Of a DNA stretch of 64,000 nt, positions 16,243-24,121 are shown piece after piece. Made by a program: the position numbers and the translations under genes. A model generated the notes under the pieces. It was not told the origin of the DNA, searched no databases, and worked only from the letters and a program-made list of their open reading frames with translations. The DNA is taken from contig JBKBUF010000008.1 in the NCBI GenBank assembly GCA_046290815.1, forward strand, positions 1 to 64,000, read 5' to 3'. The stretch is from JBKBUF01 sp046290815 (GTDB taxonomy: Bacteria; Bacteroidota; Bacteroidia; Cytophagales; Cytophagaceae). The first letter of the stretch is position 1. Every line of letters begins with the position of its first letter.

Positions 16243-16782
16243 ATGAAAATCTACACAAAAAAAGGTGACCAGGGAATGACTAGCCTATACGGAGGAAAAA
16301 CTGTTTCGAAATCATCTTTAAGAATTGAGGCTTATGGTACAATAGACGAATTAAATTCCTGGCTTGGCTTAATCCGTGATGTGCAAAAGGACGAGGAGAG
16401 GAAACAATTTTTAAAAAAACTACAGGACAATCTTTTCTCCATAGGTTCATCACTGGCAGCAGACCCTGATCGTAAACTTCCGTTACCCGAGATAGAAAAA
16501 AAACTCGTCGAACTAATGGAAACTGAAATAGATAAAATGGATACCCAGCTGCCTAACCTCAAAAATTTCATTATTCCCGGAGGACATACATTTGTTTCAT
16601 ATTGTCATATTACCAGATGTGTTTGCAGACGGGCAGAAAGAATTGTAACTTATCTATCAGAAAAAGAAAAAACAGATCCTTTCATTGTTATTTTTCTGAA
16701 TCGATTATCTGATTACCTTTTTATTCTTGCAAGAATGATGAGTAAAGAGTTGAGCGCAGAAGAAATAATTTGGAAATCCTGA
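16243..16782 (+). CDS. pduO: Cob(I)alamin adenosyltransferase, PduO type
   Basis: The 179-residue protein transfers the adenosyl group of ATP to cob(I)alamin to form coenzyme B12. The ATP-binding motif KIYTKKGDQGMTSLYGGKTV opens the protein. It is followed by RIEAYGTIDELNSWLG (residues about 28-43), CRRAERIV (about 128-135) and the late LNRLSDYLFILAR motif (about 150-162), all family signatures. Length is standard. In this window it would supply the cofactor for methylmalonyl-CoA mutase (mutAB) with MeaB as chaperone, although the three loci are unlinked. The start follows a heptad spacer directly. Confidence 0.95.
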   Translation: MKIYTKKGDQGMTSLYGGKTVSKSSLRIEAYGTIDELNSWLGLIRDVQKDEERKQFLKKLQDNLFSIGSSLAADPDRKLPLPEIEKKLVELMETEIDKMDTQLPNLKNFIIPGGHTFVSYCHITRCVCRRAERIVTYLSEKEKTDPFIVIFLNRLSDYLFILARMMSKELSAEEIIWKS

Positions 16783-16853
16783 TATTTTTGCCTTGCATAA
16801 CATATTGATAAGATAATAGTTGTATTTTCACCCAACAAAACGATTTTTTAACA

Positions 16854-17931
16854 ATGACTGCAGAACAATACAAAGAGATAAAAGCAAGAGTTACTGCTTT
16901 GAGGGGGTATCTTTGACTACGACAGGAAAAAAGAACAGGTAATAGAAGAAGAAAAAAAAACCAGCCAGCCTGGCTTTTGGGATAATCCTAAAGAAGCTGA
17001 AAAAATTCTTAAAGAAATAAAAAATCTTAAGATCTGGACAGACAGTTATTCAGAGGTTGAATCTATATTCAATGATTTTGAAACGCTTTATGAGTTTTTT
17101 GAAGCAGGAGAAGCTGAAGAAGCAGAGGTAGATGCTGAATATAAAAAAGCCCTTAAAGCTGTTGAAGCATTAGAATTCAAAAAGATGCTAAGCTCCGAAG
17201 AGGACCAACTCAGCGCAATGATTGAAATAAACCCCGGAGCAGGCGGTACTGAAAGTAATGACTGGGCTGGCATGCTTATGAGAATGTATATCATGTGGGC
17301 TGAAAGTCATAATTTCAAAGTACGTGAAGTATATTATCAGGCCGGTGAAGTTGCAGGAGTAAAATCTGTTACTTTAGAAATCGATGGACAGTTTGCTTAC
17401 GGATTTTTAAAATCTGAAATAGGGGTACACAGACTTGTCAGAATTTCCCCTTTTGACTCCGGTGGAAGAAGACATACTAGTTTTGCCAGTGTCTATGCTT
17501 ATCCGGTTATTGATGACACAATAAATATTGAAATAAATCCTGCTGATATCACATGGGACACGTTCAGATCAGGAGGAGCAGGTGGGCAGAACGTAAATAA
17601 AGTTGAGACTGCTGTAAGATTACATCACGCCCCATCAGGAATAATCATAGAATGCCAGCAGGAAAGATCACAGCTTCAGAATAAGGAAAAGGCATTAAAA
17701 ATGCTTAAATCAAAGTTATATCAACTTGAAATTGACAAGAGAAATGAAGCCAGAGCAGCTGTAGAAAGCACTAAAAAAAGAATTGACTTCGGATCTCAAA
17801 TCAGAAATTATGTAATGCATCCATACAAACTTGTAAAGGACCTGCGCACCGGAATTGAAAGGTCAGATGTTCAAAATGTAATGGATGGAGACATTGATGA
17901 TTACATTAAAGCATACCTTATGCAAACATAA
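16854..17931 (+). CDS. prfB: Peptide chain release factor 2, made by programmed +1 frameshifting
   Basis: An ATG opens 20 codons ending at CTT, followed by an in-frame TGA at 16914-16916. Moving +1 (skipping T16914, resuming at GAC) gives one continuous RF2 of about 358 residues: residues 1-20 from 16854-16913, the rest from 16915 on. The product contains the peptide-anticodon SPF (RISPFDSGG) that reads UGA/UAA and the GGQ hydrolysis motif (RSGGAGGQNVNKVETAVR). RF2 thereby autoregulates: low RF2 at its own UGA favours the shift. Gene length and both motifs are intact, so the interruption is not a pseudogene. The next gene is convergent, across a heptad hairpin. Confidence 0.96.
16902..16917 (+). 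promoter_or_regulatory. prfB recoding site (internal Shine-Dalgarno plus CTT TGA C slip site)
   Basis: AGGGGG (16902-16907), a 3-base spacer TAT and CTTTGAC form the classic RF2 frameshift signal. The stretch AGGGGGTATCTTTGAC is identical to the well-known Escherichia coli element. The internal Shine-Dalgarno pairing and the slow UGA push the ribosome +1. Confidence 0.95.
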
Positions 17932-17937
17932 CTTTTT

Positions 17938-18008
17938 AATGTTGAATGATGAATGTTAAATATTGAATGGTATGCTTTCATTCAGCATTCAGCATTGAAC
18001 ATTAAAAT
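17938..18008. repeat. Heptad array forming an imperfect hairpin between convergent prfB and SDR genes
   Basis: AATG at 17938, 17945, 17952 and 17966 and CATT at 17979, 17986, 17993 and 18000 keep 7-bp spacing within each half. The left words (AATGTTG) are reverse complements of the right words (CATTCAGC..CAATGTT type), giving a roughly 16/18 match between arms. A bidirectional terminator role between the converging genes is plausible, though there is no clean U-tract. Confidence 0.8.
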
Positions 18009-18734
18009 TTATATTTCTCTTACAGATAAAACGACACCCTTCACCATTTCGTCGTGCTCCAGAAACTGAATATACTTTTCAGCTACTTTATCCGGTGAAT
18101 CAAGCATGTGCTCCTTTTTGTAATTAATAAACTCCTCTACCCTACTGAAATCTTCAGGAGAGACGTTCCTGATTTTAGTTTGCATTTCTGTATCCACAAT
18201 TCCCGGAGAAACAGAATAAAATCTAAAATTGGTATGTGAAAATTTAGCCTCCTTTGCCGCAACTGCAGTAAGCATATCCAAAGCAGATTTGGTACTGCAA
18301 TAGGTAAGCCATCCATCAACAGGTTTTTTTCCTGCACCAGAGCTTACATTTACCACCACCTTCGGACATGATAACTCCTTATATCTTTTTACAAATTCGT
18401 TCATCAACATTGCAGGAGCTATTACATTACAATTATACCCCAGTATAATACTTTCATCGGTAATATTTCCCAGGTAACTTATCTCTCCCATTGTCCCGGC
18501 ATTGTTGATTAAAACAATTTTTTCAGGATTATCAAATTTGGGAAAAATTTTGTCGTAATTTTTATTCAATGTTGTAAGATCAGACAGGTCCAGATTCACG
18601 TGGACATAATGATCACTGGTTAATGATGCAGATCTGGAAACTCCAATGACGAAATTCCCTGGTTTCTGAATCAATTTTTGGGCTATAGATCTGCCTAAAC
18701 CTTTGCTTGTACCTGTAATAATATAATATCGCAT
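18009..18734 (-). CDS. Short-chain dehydrogenase/reductase family oxidoreductase
   Basis: The 241-residue Rossmann enzyme has the NAD(P)-binding TGTSKGLGRSIA (residues about 7-18), NNAGTMGE (about 77-84), the catalytic Ser in VNVSSGAG (about 127-134) and YCSTK (about 145-149) giving Tyr and Lys, then SPGIVDTEM. The overall shape resembles sepiapterin/benzil reductase-like SDRs, but the substrate cannot be read from sequence. No cofactor-pathway neighbours are present. It is transcribed away from hslU after an apparent terminator, so it is probably a separate unit. Confidence 0.88.
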   Translation of the reverse strand: MRYYIITGTSKGLGRSIAQKLIQKPGNFVIGVSRSASLTSDHYVHVNLDLSDLTTLNKNYDKIFPKFDNPEKIVLINNAGTMGEISYLGNITDESIILGYNCNVIAPAMLMNEFVKRYKELSCPKVVVNVSSGAGKKPVDGWLTYCSTKSALDMLTAVAAKEAKFSHTNFRFYSVSPGIVDTEMQTKIRNVSPEDFSRVEEFINYKKEHMLDSPDKVAEKYIQFLEHDEMVKGVVLSVREI

Positions 18735-18828
18735 CGATATAAAAGATGGTCTATTATTTTAACTGTGTAGAACAGGAATAGTTGATAAAAATATAAAAAG
18801 GGGTGATTTTCAGAAATTAAGTTTAAAT

Positions 18829-18877
18829 AAAAAATCCCAAATTCCAACCATCAAGTAACCTGATTTGAAATTTGGGA
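18829..18877 (-). terminator. Intrinsic terminator downstream of hslU
   Basis: On the minus strand the stem pairs TCCCAAATT with AATTTGGGA (18869-18877 with 18835-18843), extendable with one mismatch, followed by a run of six T (18829-18834). It lies about 25 bases past the hslU stop. Confidence 0.75.
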
Positions 18878-18898
18878 GTTTGATATTTGTTGTTTGGA
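18833..18898. repeat. Heptad-like words (AATCCCA, AATTCCA, TTTGnnn) overlapping the hslU terminator
   Basis: AATCCCA at 18833 and AATTCCA at 18840 are followed by TTTG at 18864, 18871, 18879, 18886 and 18893, with one 8-base step. The two halves are complementary and form the terminator stem, so here a heptad array serves as the terminator itself. Confidence 0.65.
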
Positions 18899-18900
18899 TT

Positions 18901-20286
18901 TTACAATATATATTGGCTCAAATCCTGATTTTTTACCAGACCAGTCAGACGGTCAGCCACCATCTCCCGAGTAATTACAATTCTAGAATTAGCACCTATT
19001 TTTTCAGGTACATCAAACATAATTTCATTTAAGAGATGACTCATTACGGTATGCAATCTTCTTGCTCCGATATTTTCAACTTCTGAGTTGACCTGAAAAG
19101 CAATTTCAGCAATCTTCTCTAGTGCATCATCATTAAATGTGAGTTCCACCCCCTCTGCATTAAGCATAGCAACATACTGTTTAGTCAAAGCATTTTTCGG
19201 CTCCTTTAAGATCTGATAAAAATCTTCTTTGGTGAGATTGTTTAATTCAACCCTGATCGGAAACCTTCCTTGTAACTCCGGAATGAGATCAGAAGGCTTG
19301 GCAATATGAAATGCCCCTGCCGCAATAAAAAGAATATGATCGGTCTGAATTACTCCATATTTTGTATTGACTGTACTACCTTCAACTATCGGAAGAAGAT
19401 CTCTTTGAACTCCTTCTCTGCTGACATCCGGACCGCCTCCTCCTTTACGTGAACCTGAAGCAATCTTATCAATTTCATCAATAAAAATAATACCTGTATT
19501 TTCTGCCCTTCGAATGGCTTCTTCTTTCACCTCATCCATATCAATAAGCTTTGCAGCCTCTTCTTCAAGTAAAATTTTCCTTGCATCACCTATGCTAACC
19601 TTTCTCTTTTTGCTTTTTTTAGGCATCATCCCGCTTATCATTTCCTGAATATTCATCATAGAAACTTCATCAAGTGCACCACCTATTACGCCTACACCAT
19701 TGGAACTGGATTGAGAAACATTAATTTCAATCTTCCTCTCATCCATTTCTCCGTTCCTTATTTTTTCCCTGAATCTTTCTCTGGTTTTTTCATTTAGTTC
19801 CTGATCGTCATCGGAAACCGGAGTATCAGAAGAAGAGTACATTCCTGATGGCTTCTTCACCGGAGGAATTAAGGCATCCAAAATGATATCTTCAACAATC
19901 TGCTGTGCCTTCGCCTTAACCTCTTCTTTTTTCTTATTCTTTACCATGTTTACCGACTGCTCCACTAAATCCCTAACCATGCTCTCAACATCTCTGCCCA
20001 CATATCCTACTTCGGTAAACTTGGATGCTTCCACTTTAGTAAAAGGTGCATCTGCTACTTTAGCAAGCCTTCTGGCAATTTCCGTCTTACCCACACCGGT
20101 AGCACCTATCATAAGGATATTGTTCGGCATGATTTCCTTTTGAATATCAGGATCAGAGCTCATCCTTCTCCAACGATTTCTTAATGCTATAGCAACATTT
20201 CTTTTAGCATCTTTCTGACCAATGATATATTTATCCAATTCGGCTACTATCTGCTGTGGTGTCAGATATATTTTATTGTCAATCAT
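18901..20286 (-). CDS. hslU: ATP-dependent protease ATPase subunit HslU
   Basis: The 461-residue AAA+ unfoldase partners the HslV peptidase. It begins with the family N terminus YLTPQQIVAELDKYIIGQKD. Walker A is GATGVGKTEIARRLA (about 57-71) and Walker B FIDEIDK (about 273-279). The inserted I-domain is about 110-240, sensor and arginine-finger regions are present, and the C terminus is the conserved LSQYIL that docks into HslV. hslV is not in the window, so the pair is unlinked or lies elsewhere. The porQ stop is 2 bases upstream, so the two are probably co-transcribed. Confidence 0.96.
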   Translation of the reverse strand: MIDNKIYLTPQQIVAELDKYIIGQKDAKRNVAIALRNRWRRMSSDPDIQKEIMPNNILMIGATGVGKTEIARRLAKVADAPFTKVEASKFTEVGYVGRDVESMVRDLVEQSVNMVKNKKKEEVKAKAQQIVEDIILDALIPPVKKPSGMYSSSDTPVSDDDQELNEKTRERFREKIRNGEMDERKIEINVSQSSSNGVGVIGGALDEVSMMNIQEMISGMMPKKSKKRKVSIGDARKILLEEEAAKLIDMDEVKEEAIRRAENTGIIFIDEIDKIASGSRKGGGGPDVSREGVQRDLLPIVEGSTVNTKYGVIQTDHILFIAAGAFHIAKPSDLIPELQGRFPIRVELNNLTKEDFYQILKEPKNALTKQYVAMLNAEGVELTFNDDALEKIAEIAFQVNSEVENIGARRLHTVMSHLLNEIMFDVPEKIGANSRIVITREMVADRLTGLVKNQDLSQYIL

Positions 20287-20288
20287 CC

Positions 20289-21329
20289 TTATATCCCTTT
20301 CTTTATAATTCTGTTCAAATTTGTGCTAACTGTAATATGGTTAGACCCTCCTGCAACATGATAGAACGCTCTGGTATATGCCAATTCAAAGTTTTTAACT
20401 CTTATCATAGCTCCTAATGAAATTCCTGCTCCGCCCGACCTTTCCTCAAGTTTTAATTCTTTCCTGCGTAAAAAGTTATAAGAGGCCCTAATGTTAAAAT
20501 TTTTAGTTAAAATAAATTCTCCTCCGATGATAAAATGCCTTAAAATAATATCGCCTGTAGAAGTTTTCTCTTTAATTTCATTTCCATCAAGATCCATTTT
20601 ACCTCTTTTGTTAGGATCATTATAAACAATATCCCACTGATGAAGGTGATGAGCTGTTATGCTTAATCTTACCGGTAAATGTTCGGGCTTAAATGAAGTA
20701 CCAAGCTGCACATTAAATGGCAAATTCACTTTTGAATCCGGTGAAAATCTATTCAAGGTAACTCCGAGATTTTTTACAGCAAGGCCTATCGTAAAATCCT
20801 GTTCAGGGTGCACAAACAGACCACCGATATCCATCAAAAAAGCACTTGCATTGTATGATCCTATCCTGGAATTTACAAACTTAAGACTGGCACCGATAGT
20901 AAAATGTTCTACCGTATGTGATTTTCCGATCATCAGTGCATAATCTTTGGCACTAAAACTTCCAAGGACATTTCCTGTGGCATCGGTTTCAGTCATAGTA
21001 CCATAATTAAAATACTGAAGTCCTGCAGTAAAAAATCCGGCTTTACCTGCACGAAAACCTGTAGCAAGAGAGGTGGCATTGATATCTGCAAAATATGGTA
21101 AGTAACTTATTGACAACTGGCCTTGCATAGAGTCATTAATCAATGCGGGATTCTGTTTAAACATATTTACATCATAGTCTCTTACTGAAACATTCACCCC
21201 TCCTAAAGCACCAGCTTTGGCATTGACTGGCATATCTACAAAGCCAAAAGAATGCTTCCCTCCTATTTGCGCATATGTTGCAGAAAGGCTTGTAAAAAAA
21301 AGAAAAAGTGTAATTGCTTTTTTTATCAT
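20289..21329 (-). CDS. porQ: Type IX secretion system protein PorQ
   Basis: The 346-residue protein has a signal peptide (about 1-20, ending ATYAQ). The conserved start of the mature domain, FGFVDMPVNAKAGALGGV, is followed by NPALINDSM and beta-rich outer-membrane-barrel sequence to the end. PorQ works with PorU, PorV and PorZ in the attachment complex that removes the sorting domain of type IX cargo and links it to lipopolysaccharide. Length is typical. It sits between lon (81 bases) and hslU (2 bases). With the PorP-like and CHU_C proteins it shows that the organism has the system; the core motor genes are outside the window. Confidence 0.88.
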   Translation of the reverse strand: MIKKAITLFLFFTSLSATYAQIGGKHSFGFVDMPVNAKAGALGGVNVSVRDYDVNMFKQNPALINDSMQGQLSISYLPYFADINATSLATGFRAGKAGFFTAGLQYFNYGTMTETDATGNVLGSFSAKDYALMIGKSHTVEHFTIGASLKFVNSRIGSYNASAFLMDIGGLFVHPEQDFTIGLAVKNLGVTLNRFSPDSKVNLPFNVQLGTSFKPEHLPVRLSITAHHLHQWDIVYNDPNKRGKMDLDGNEIKEKTSTGDIILRHFIIGGEFILTKNFNIRASYNFLRRKELKLEERSGGAGISLGAMIRVKNFELAYTRAFYHVAGGSNHITVSTNLNRIIKKGI

Positions 21330-21364
21330 TACTCTTAAAAAATACTTTTGTTTAATCCCTTATT

Positions 21365-21392
21365 TCTACGGATTTCGGATTTGGAAATCTGA
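21365..21392. repeat. Short heptad-like words downstream of lon
   Basis: On the minus strand GATTTCC, AAATCCG, AAATCCG follow in register, the same words as in the array at 2670-2732. GGATTTC and GAAATC also allow a small hairpin. It lies in the 81-base lon-porQ spacer. Confidence 0.45.
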
Positions 21393-21410
21393 GAATAAAC
21401 GAATAAAGTA

Positions 21411-23921
21411 TTAGCTTATTTCGATTTTAGACATTTTGTCGGAATTAATCTTGCCTTCTTCATGCATTTCAAATTTTATGGGATTTTTGACTCTCTGCTT
21501 TAACAAGGCAATTTCAAGAACCTGATCTACATTTTCCACATAATGAACAGTAAGGTCTTTAATATAATCTTGCTTAATATCCTGAATATCCTTCCTGTTT
21601 TTTGATGACAGGATCACTTCTTTGATACCTGCTCGTTTAGCTGCAAGTATTTTCTCTTTTATCCCACCCACAGGAAGTACTATTCCTCTAAGAGTAATTT
21701 CTCCGGTCATCGCTATCTGTTTCTTTACCTTCCGTTGAGTAAAAATACTGGCTAAAGAGGTAAAAATGGTAATTCCCGCAGAAGGCCCGTCTTTTGGCAC
21801 CGCACCTGCCGGCACATGTATATGAAGATCGTAATTATCAAAAACTTTATAATTTATTCCAAGTCTTTCTGCATTTGCTTTCAGATAAGATAAAGCTGCA
21901 CCTGCAGATTCTTTCATTACATTTCCTAGCTGCCCTGAAAGGGTTACCCTTCCTTTTCCTTTACTTAGGCTGGATTCAATAAAAAGAATTTCTCCACCCA
22001 CTTGTGTCCAGGCCAGGCCGGTAACTATACCGGCAGTTTCATTGTCCTGATATATCTCCTTCTCGAAATACTCCGGTCCCAATATTTTCACTACGTCTTC
22101 CGCCTCTATTACGTCAGGATACTTTTCTTCCATGGCAACTGATTTTGCAATATTTCTCACCACGGATCCTATCTGCCTGTTGAGGGTTCTTACTCCGGAC
22201 TCTCTTGTATATCCGTCAATAAGTTTAATTATTGCCTTCTTACTGAATGAAACATCTGTAGGTTTTAACCCATGTTCTTCCTTTTGCTTAGGGATAAGAT
22301 AATCCTTGGCAATATGTATCTTCTCTTCCAGTGTGTAACCATTGATTTCTATGATTTCCATTCTGTCGAGCAAGGCAGGGTGAATGGTATCGAGAGAATT
22401 TGCAGTTGCTATAAAGAGAACATTTGATAAGTCATAATCCACTTCAAGATAATTATCCACAAATGCAGTGTTCTGTTCAGGGTCCAGTACCTCAAGAAGT
22501 GCTGAAGAAGGATCTCCTCTGAAATCCGAACCAACTTTATCTATTTCATCAAGAATAAAGACAGGATTAGAGCTTTGAGCTTTTTTGATGTTGTGAATTA
22601 TTTTTCCGGGCATTGCACCAACGTAAGTTTTTCTATGTCCCCTGATTTCGGCTTCATCTCTGACACCACCTAGTGACATTCTGACATACTTCCTATTCAA
22701 TGCTTTGGCGATGGATCTACCTAAAGATGTTTTACCCACGCCGGGTGGCCCGTAAAAACACAAAATCGGAGCCTTCATGTTGTTTTTAAGCTTTAGAACC
22801 GCTAGATATTCAATTATCCTTTCTTTAACCTTCTCTAATCCAAAATGATCTGAATCTAATATTTTCTTGGCTTTCACCAGATTAAAGCTGTCTTTGGTTG
22901 TTTCATTCCAGGGCAGATCTAATAAAAATTCGATGTAATTCATCGATAAAGGGTACTCCGAAGCCATCGGATTCATCCTCTCTACCTTTTCCAATTCTTT
23001 ATGGAAATGCTTTGCAACAGCTTCCGGCCAGTTTTTTTTCTGAGCTCTTTGCCTAAGATTTTCCAGCTCCTGATCAGAAGATTCATAACCTAACTCATCT
23101 TGTAAAACCTTGATTTGCTGCCTCAGGTAATAATCTCTTTGCTGTTGATCTATGTCTGAATGTACTTTACTCTGTATCTCCTGCTTCAACTCCAACACCT
23201 GAATCTCCTTCATCATAAATTCAAGTAACTGGGTAGCTCTTTTCATCCCATCATTTATCTCCAGCAATTTTTGTTTATCCTTCACCTCAGCATTAAGATT
23301 TGAGCACAAAAAGTGAGTAAGAAAGGCTGGACTTTCAATGTTATTCAATGCAATTTGAGCTTCCTGGGGTATTTCAGGATTCAATTTCAATATTTTAGTG
23401 GCAGAATCTTTAAGAGATTGTACCAACGCTTTTACCTCTTTCTTTTTTGTATCCGGAAAAGACTCTGCCAGCGGCTTTACTTTTCCCATAATATATGGGT
23501 CTTCCTGTACTACCTCTTTTAGCTGAAATCGTCTGAGCCCCTGAATTATAATAGTTGTATTTCCATCCGGCATAATCAGCATTTTGAGGATTTTAGCCAC
23601 TGTTCCGGTTTTAAAAATATCTGAAATGCCAGGTTCTTCAGTAGTCGCATTTTCCTGAGCCACAACTCCAATAATTCTGTCCCCTTTATATGCTTTTTTT
23701 ACCAATCTGATGGACTTTTGTCTTCCAACAGTAACAGGAATAACCACCCCTGGAAACAAAACCGTATTTCTGACAGGCAAAATGGGTATTACATCTGGCG
23801 TTCCTTCCTTATTCAGCTCCTCTTCTTCCTCTGCTGAAAGCAGAGGTATCATTTCTCCGGAATCACTCTCTAAAAATTTTGGTAAAAAATATCGGATACT
23901 CTCTTCTGTATGTTTATTCAT
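21411..23921 (-). CDS. lon: ATP-dependent Lon protease
   Basis: The 836-residue cytoplasmic AAA+ serine protease has an N-terminal substrate-binding domain (about 40-245, PILPVRNTVLFPGVVIPV). A coiled segment follows, then the ATPase with Walker A GPPGVGKTSLGRSIA (about 390) and Walker B VFILDEIDK. The C-terminal protease has the catalytic Ser in PKDGPSAGIT and the Lys in the GGIKEKILAAKRAG region. Length is typical. A Glu/Ser-rich N-terminal stretch and a basic-acidic tail extend beyond the core. It reads towards porQ and hslU, making a protein-quality and secretion cluster. Confidence 0.97.
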   Translation of the reverse strand: MNKHTEESIRYFLPKFLESDSGEMIPLLSAEEEEELNKEGTPDVIPILPVRNTVLFPGVVIPVTVGRQKSIRLVKKAYKGDRIIGVVAQENATTEEPGISDIFKTGTVAKILKMLIMPDGNTTIIIQGLRRFQLKEVVQEDPYIMGKVKPLAESFPDTKKKEVKALVQSLKDSATKILKLNPEIPQEAQIALNNIESPAFLTHFLCSNLNAEVKDKQKLLEINDGMKRATQLLEFMMKEIQVLELKQEIQSKVHSDIDQQQRDYYLRQQIKVLQDELGYESSDQELENLRQRAQKKNWPEAVAKHFHKELEKVERMNPMASEYPLSMNYIEFLLDLPWNETTKDSFNLVKAKKILDSDHFGLEKVKERIIEYLAVLKLKNNMKAPILCFYGPPGVGKTSLGRSIAKALNRKYVRMSLGGVRDEAEIRGHRKTYVGAMPGKIIHNIKKAQSSNPVFILDEIDKVGSDFRGDPSSALLEVLDPEQNTAFVDNYLEVDYDLSNVLFIATANSLDTIHPALLDRMEIIEINGYTLEEKIHIAKDYLIPKQKEEHGLKPTDVSFSKKAIIKLIDGYTRESGVRTLNRQIGSVVRNIAKSVAMEEKYPDVIEAEDVVKILGPEYFEKEIYQDNETAGIVTGLAWTQVGGEILFIESSLSKGKGRVTLSGQLGNVMKESAGAALSYLKANAERLGINYKVFDNYDLHIHVPAGAVPKDGPSAGITIFTSLASIFTQRKVKKQIAMTGEITLRGIVLPVGGIKEKILAAKRAGIKEVILSSKNRKDIQDIKQDYIKDLTVHYVENVDQVLEIALLKQRVKNPIKFEMHEEGKINSDKMSKIEIS

Positions 23922-24121
23922 ATTTAAGCTTCCCCTTCTTTGCCATATTGGCGCACAAAAATGAAAATAATATTTTATCTATAAATAAATGGTGTTGTTT
24001 TAAGAATTACAACTGCTATGCCAATAATTTCTAATTTAAACCTTGGTTTTTATAACACATTAATTGTAATTTGTCGTTACTATCGTCTGAGGAATAATTT
24101 ATTAGATTGAAATTTCAAATA

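Noticed and set aside
16854..16916. prfB as a pseudogene with an early stop
   Set aside because: The stop sits in a perfect RF2 recoding signal and the downstream frame is intact, so it is regulation, not decay.
17185..17931. Stand-alone release-factor-like gene
   Set aside because: It is the C-terminal two thirds of prfB; the upstream part joins through the programmed frameshift at 16914.
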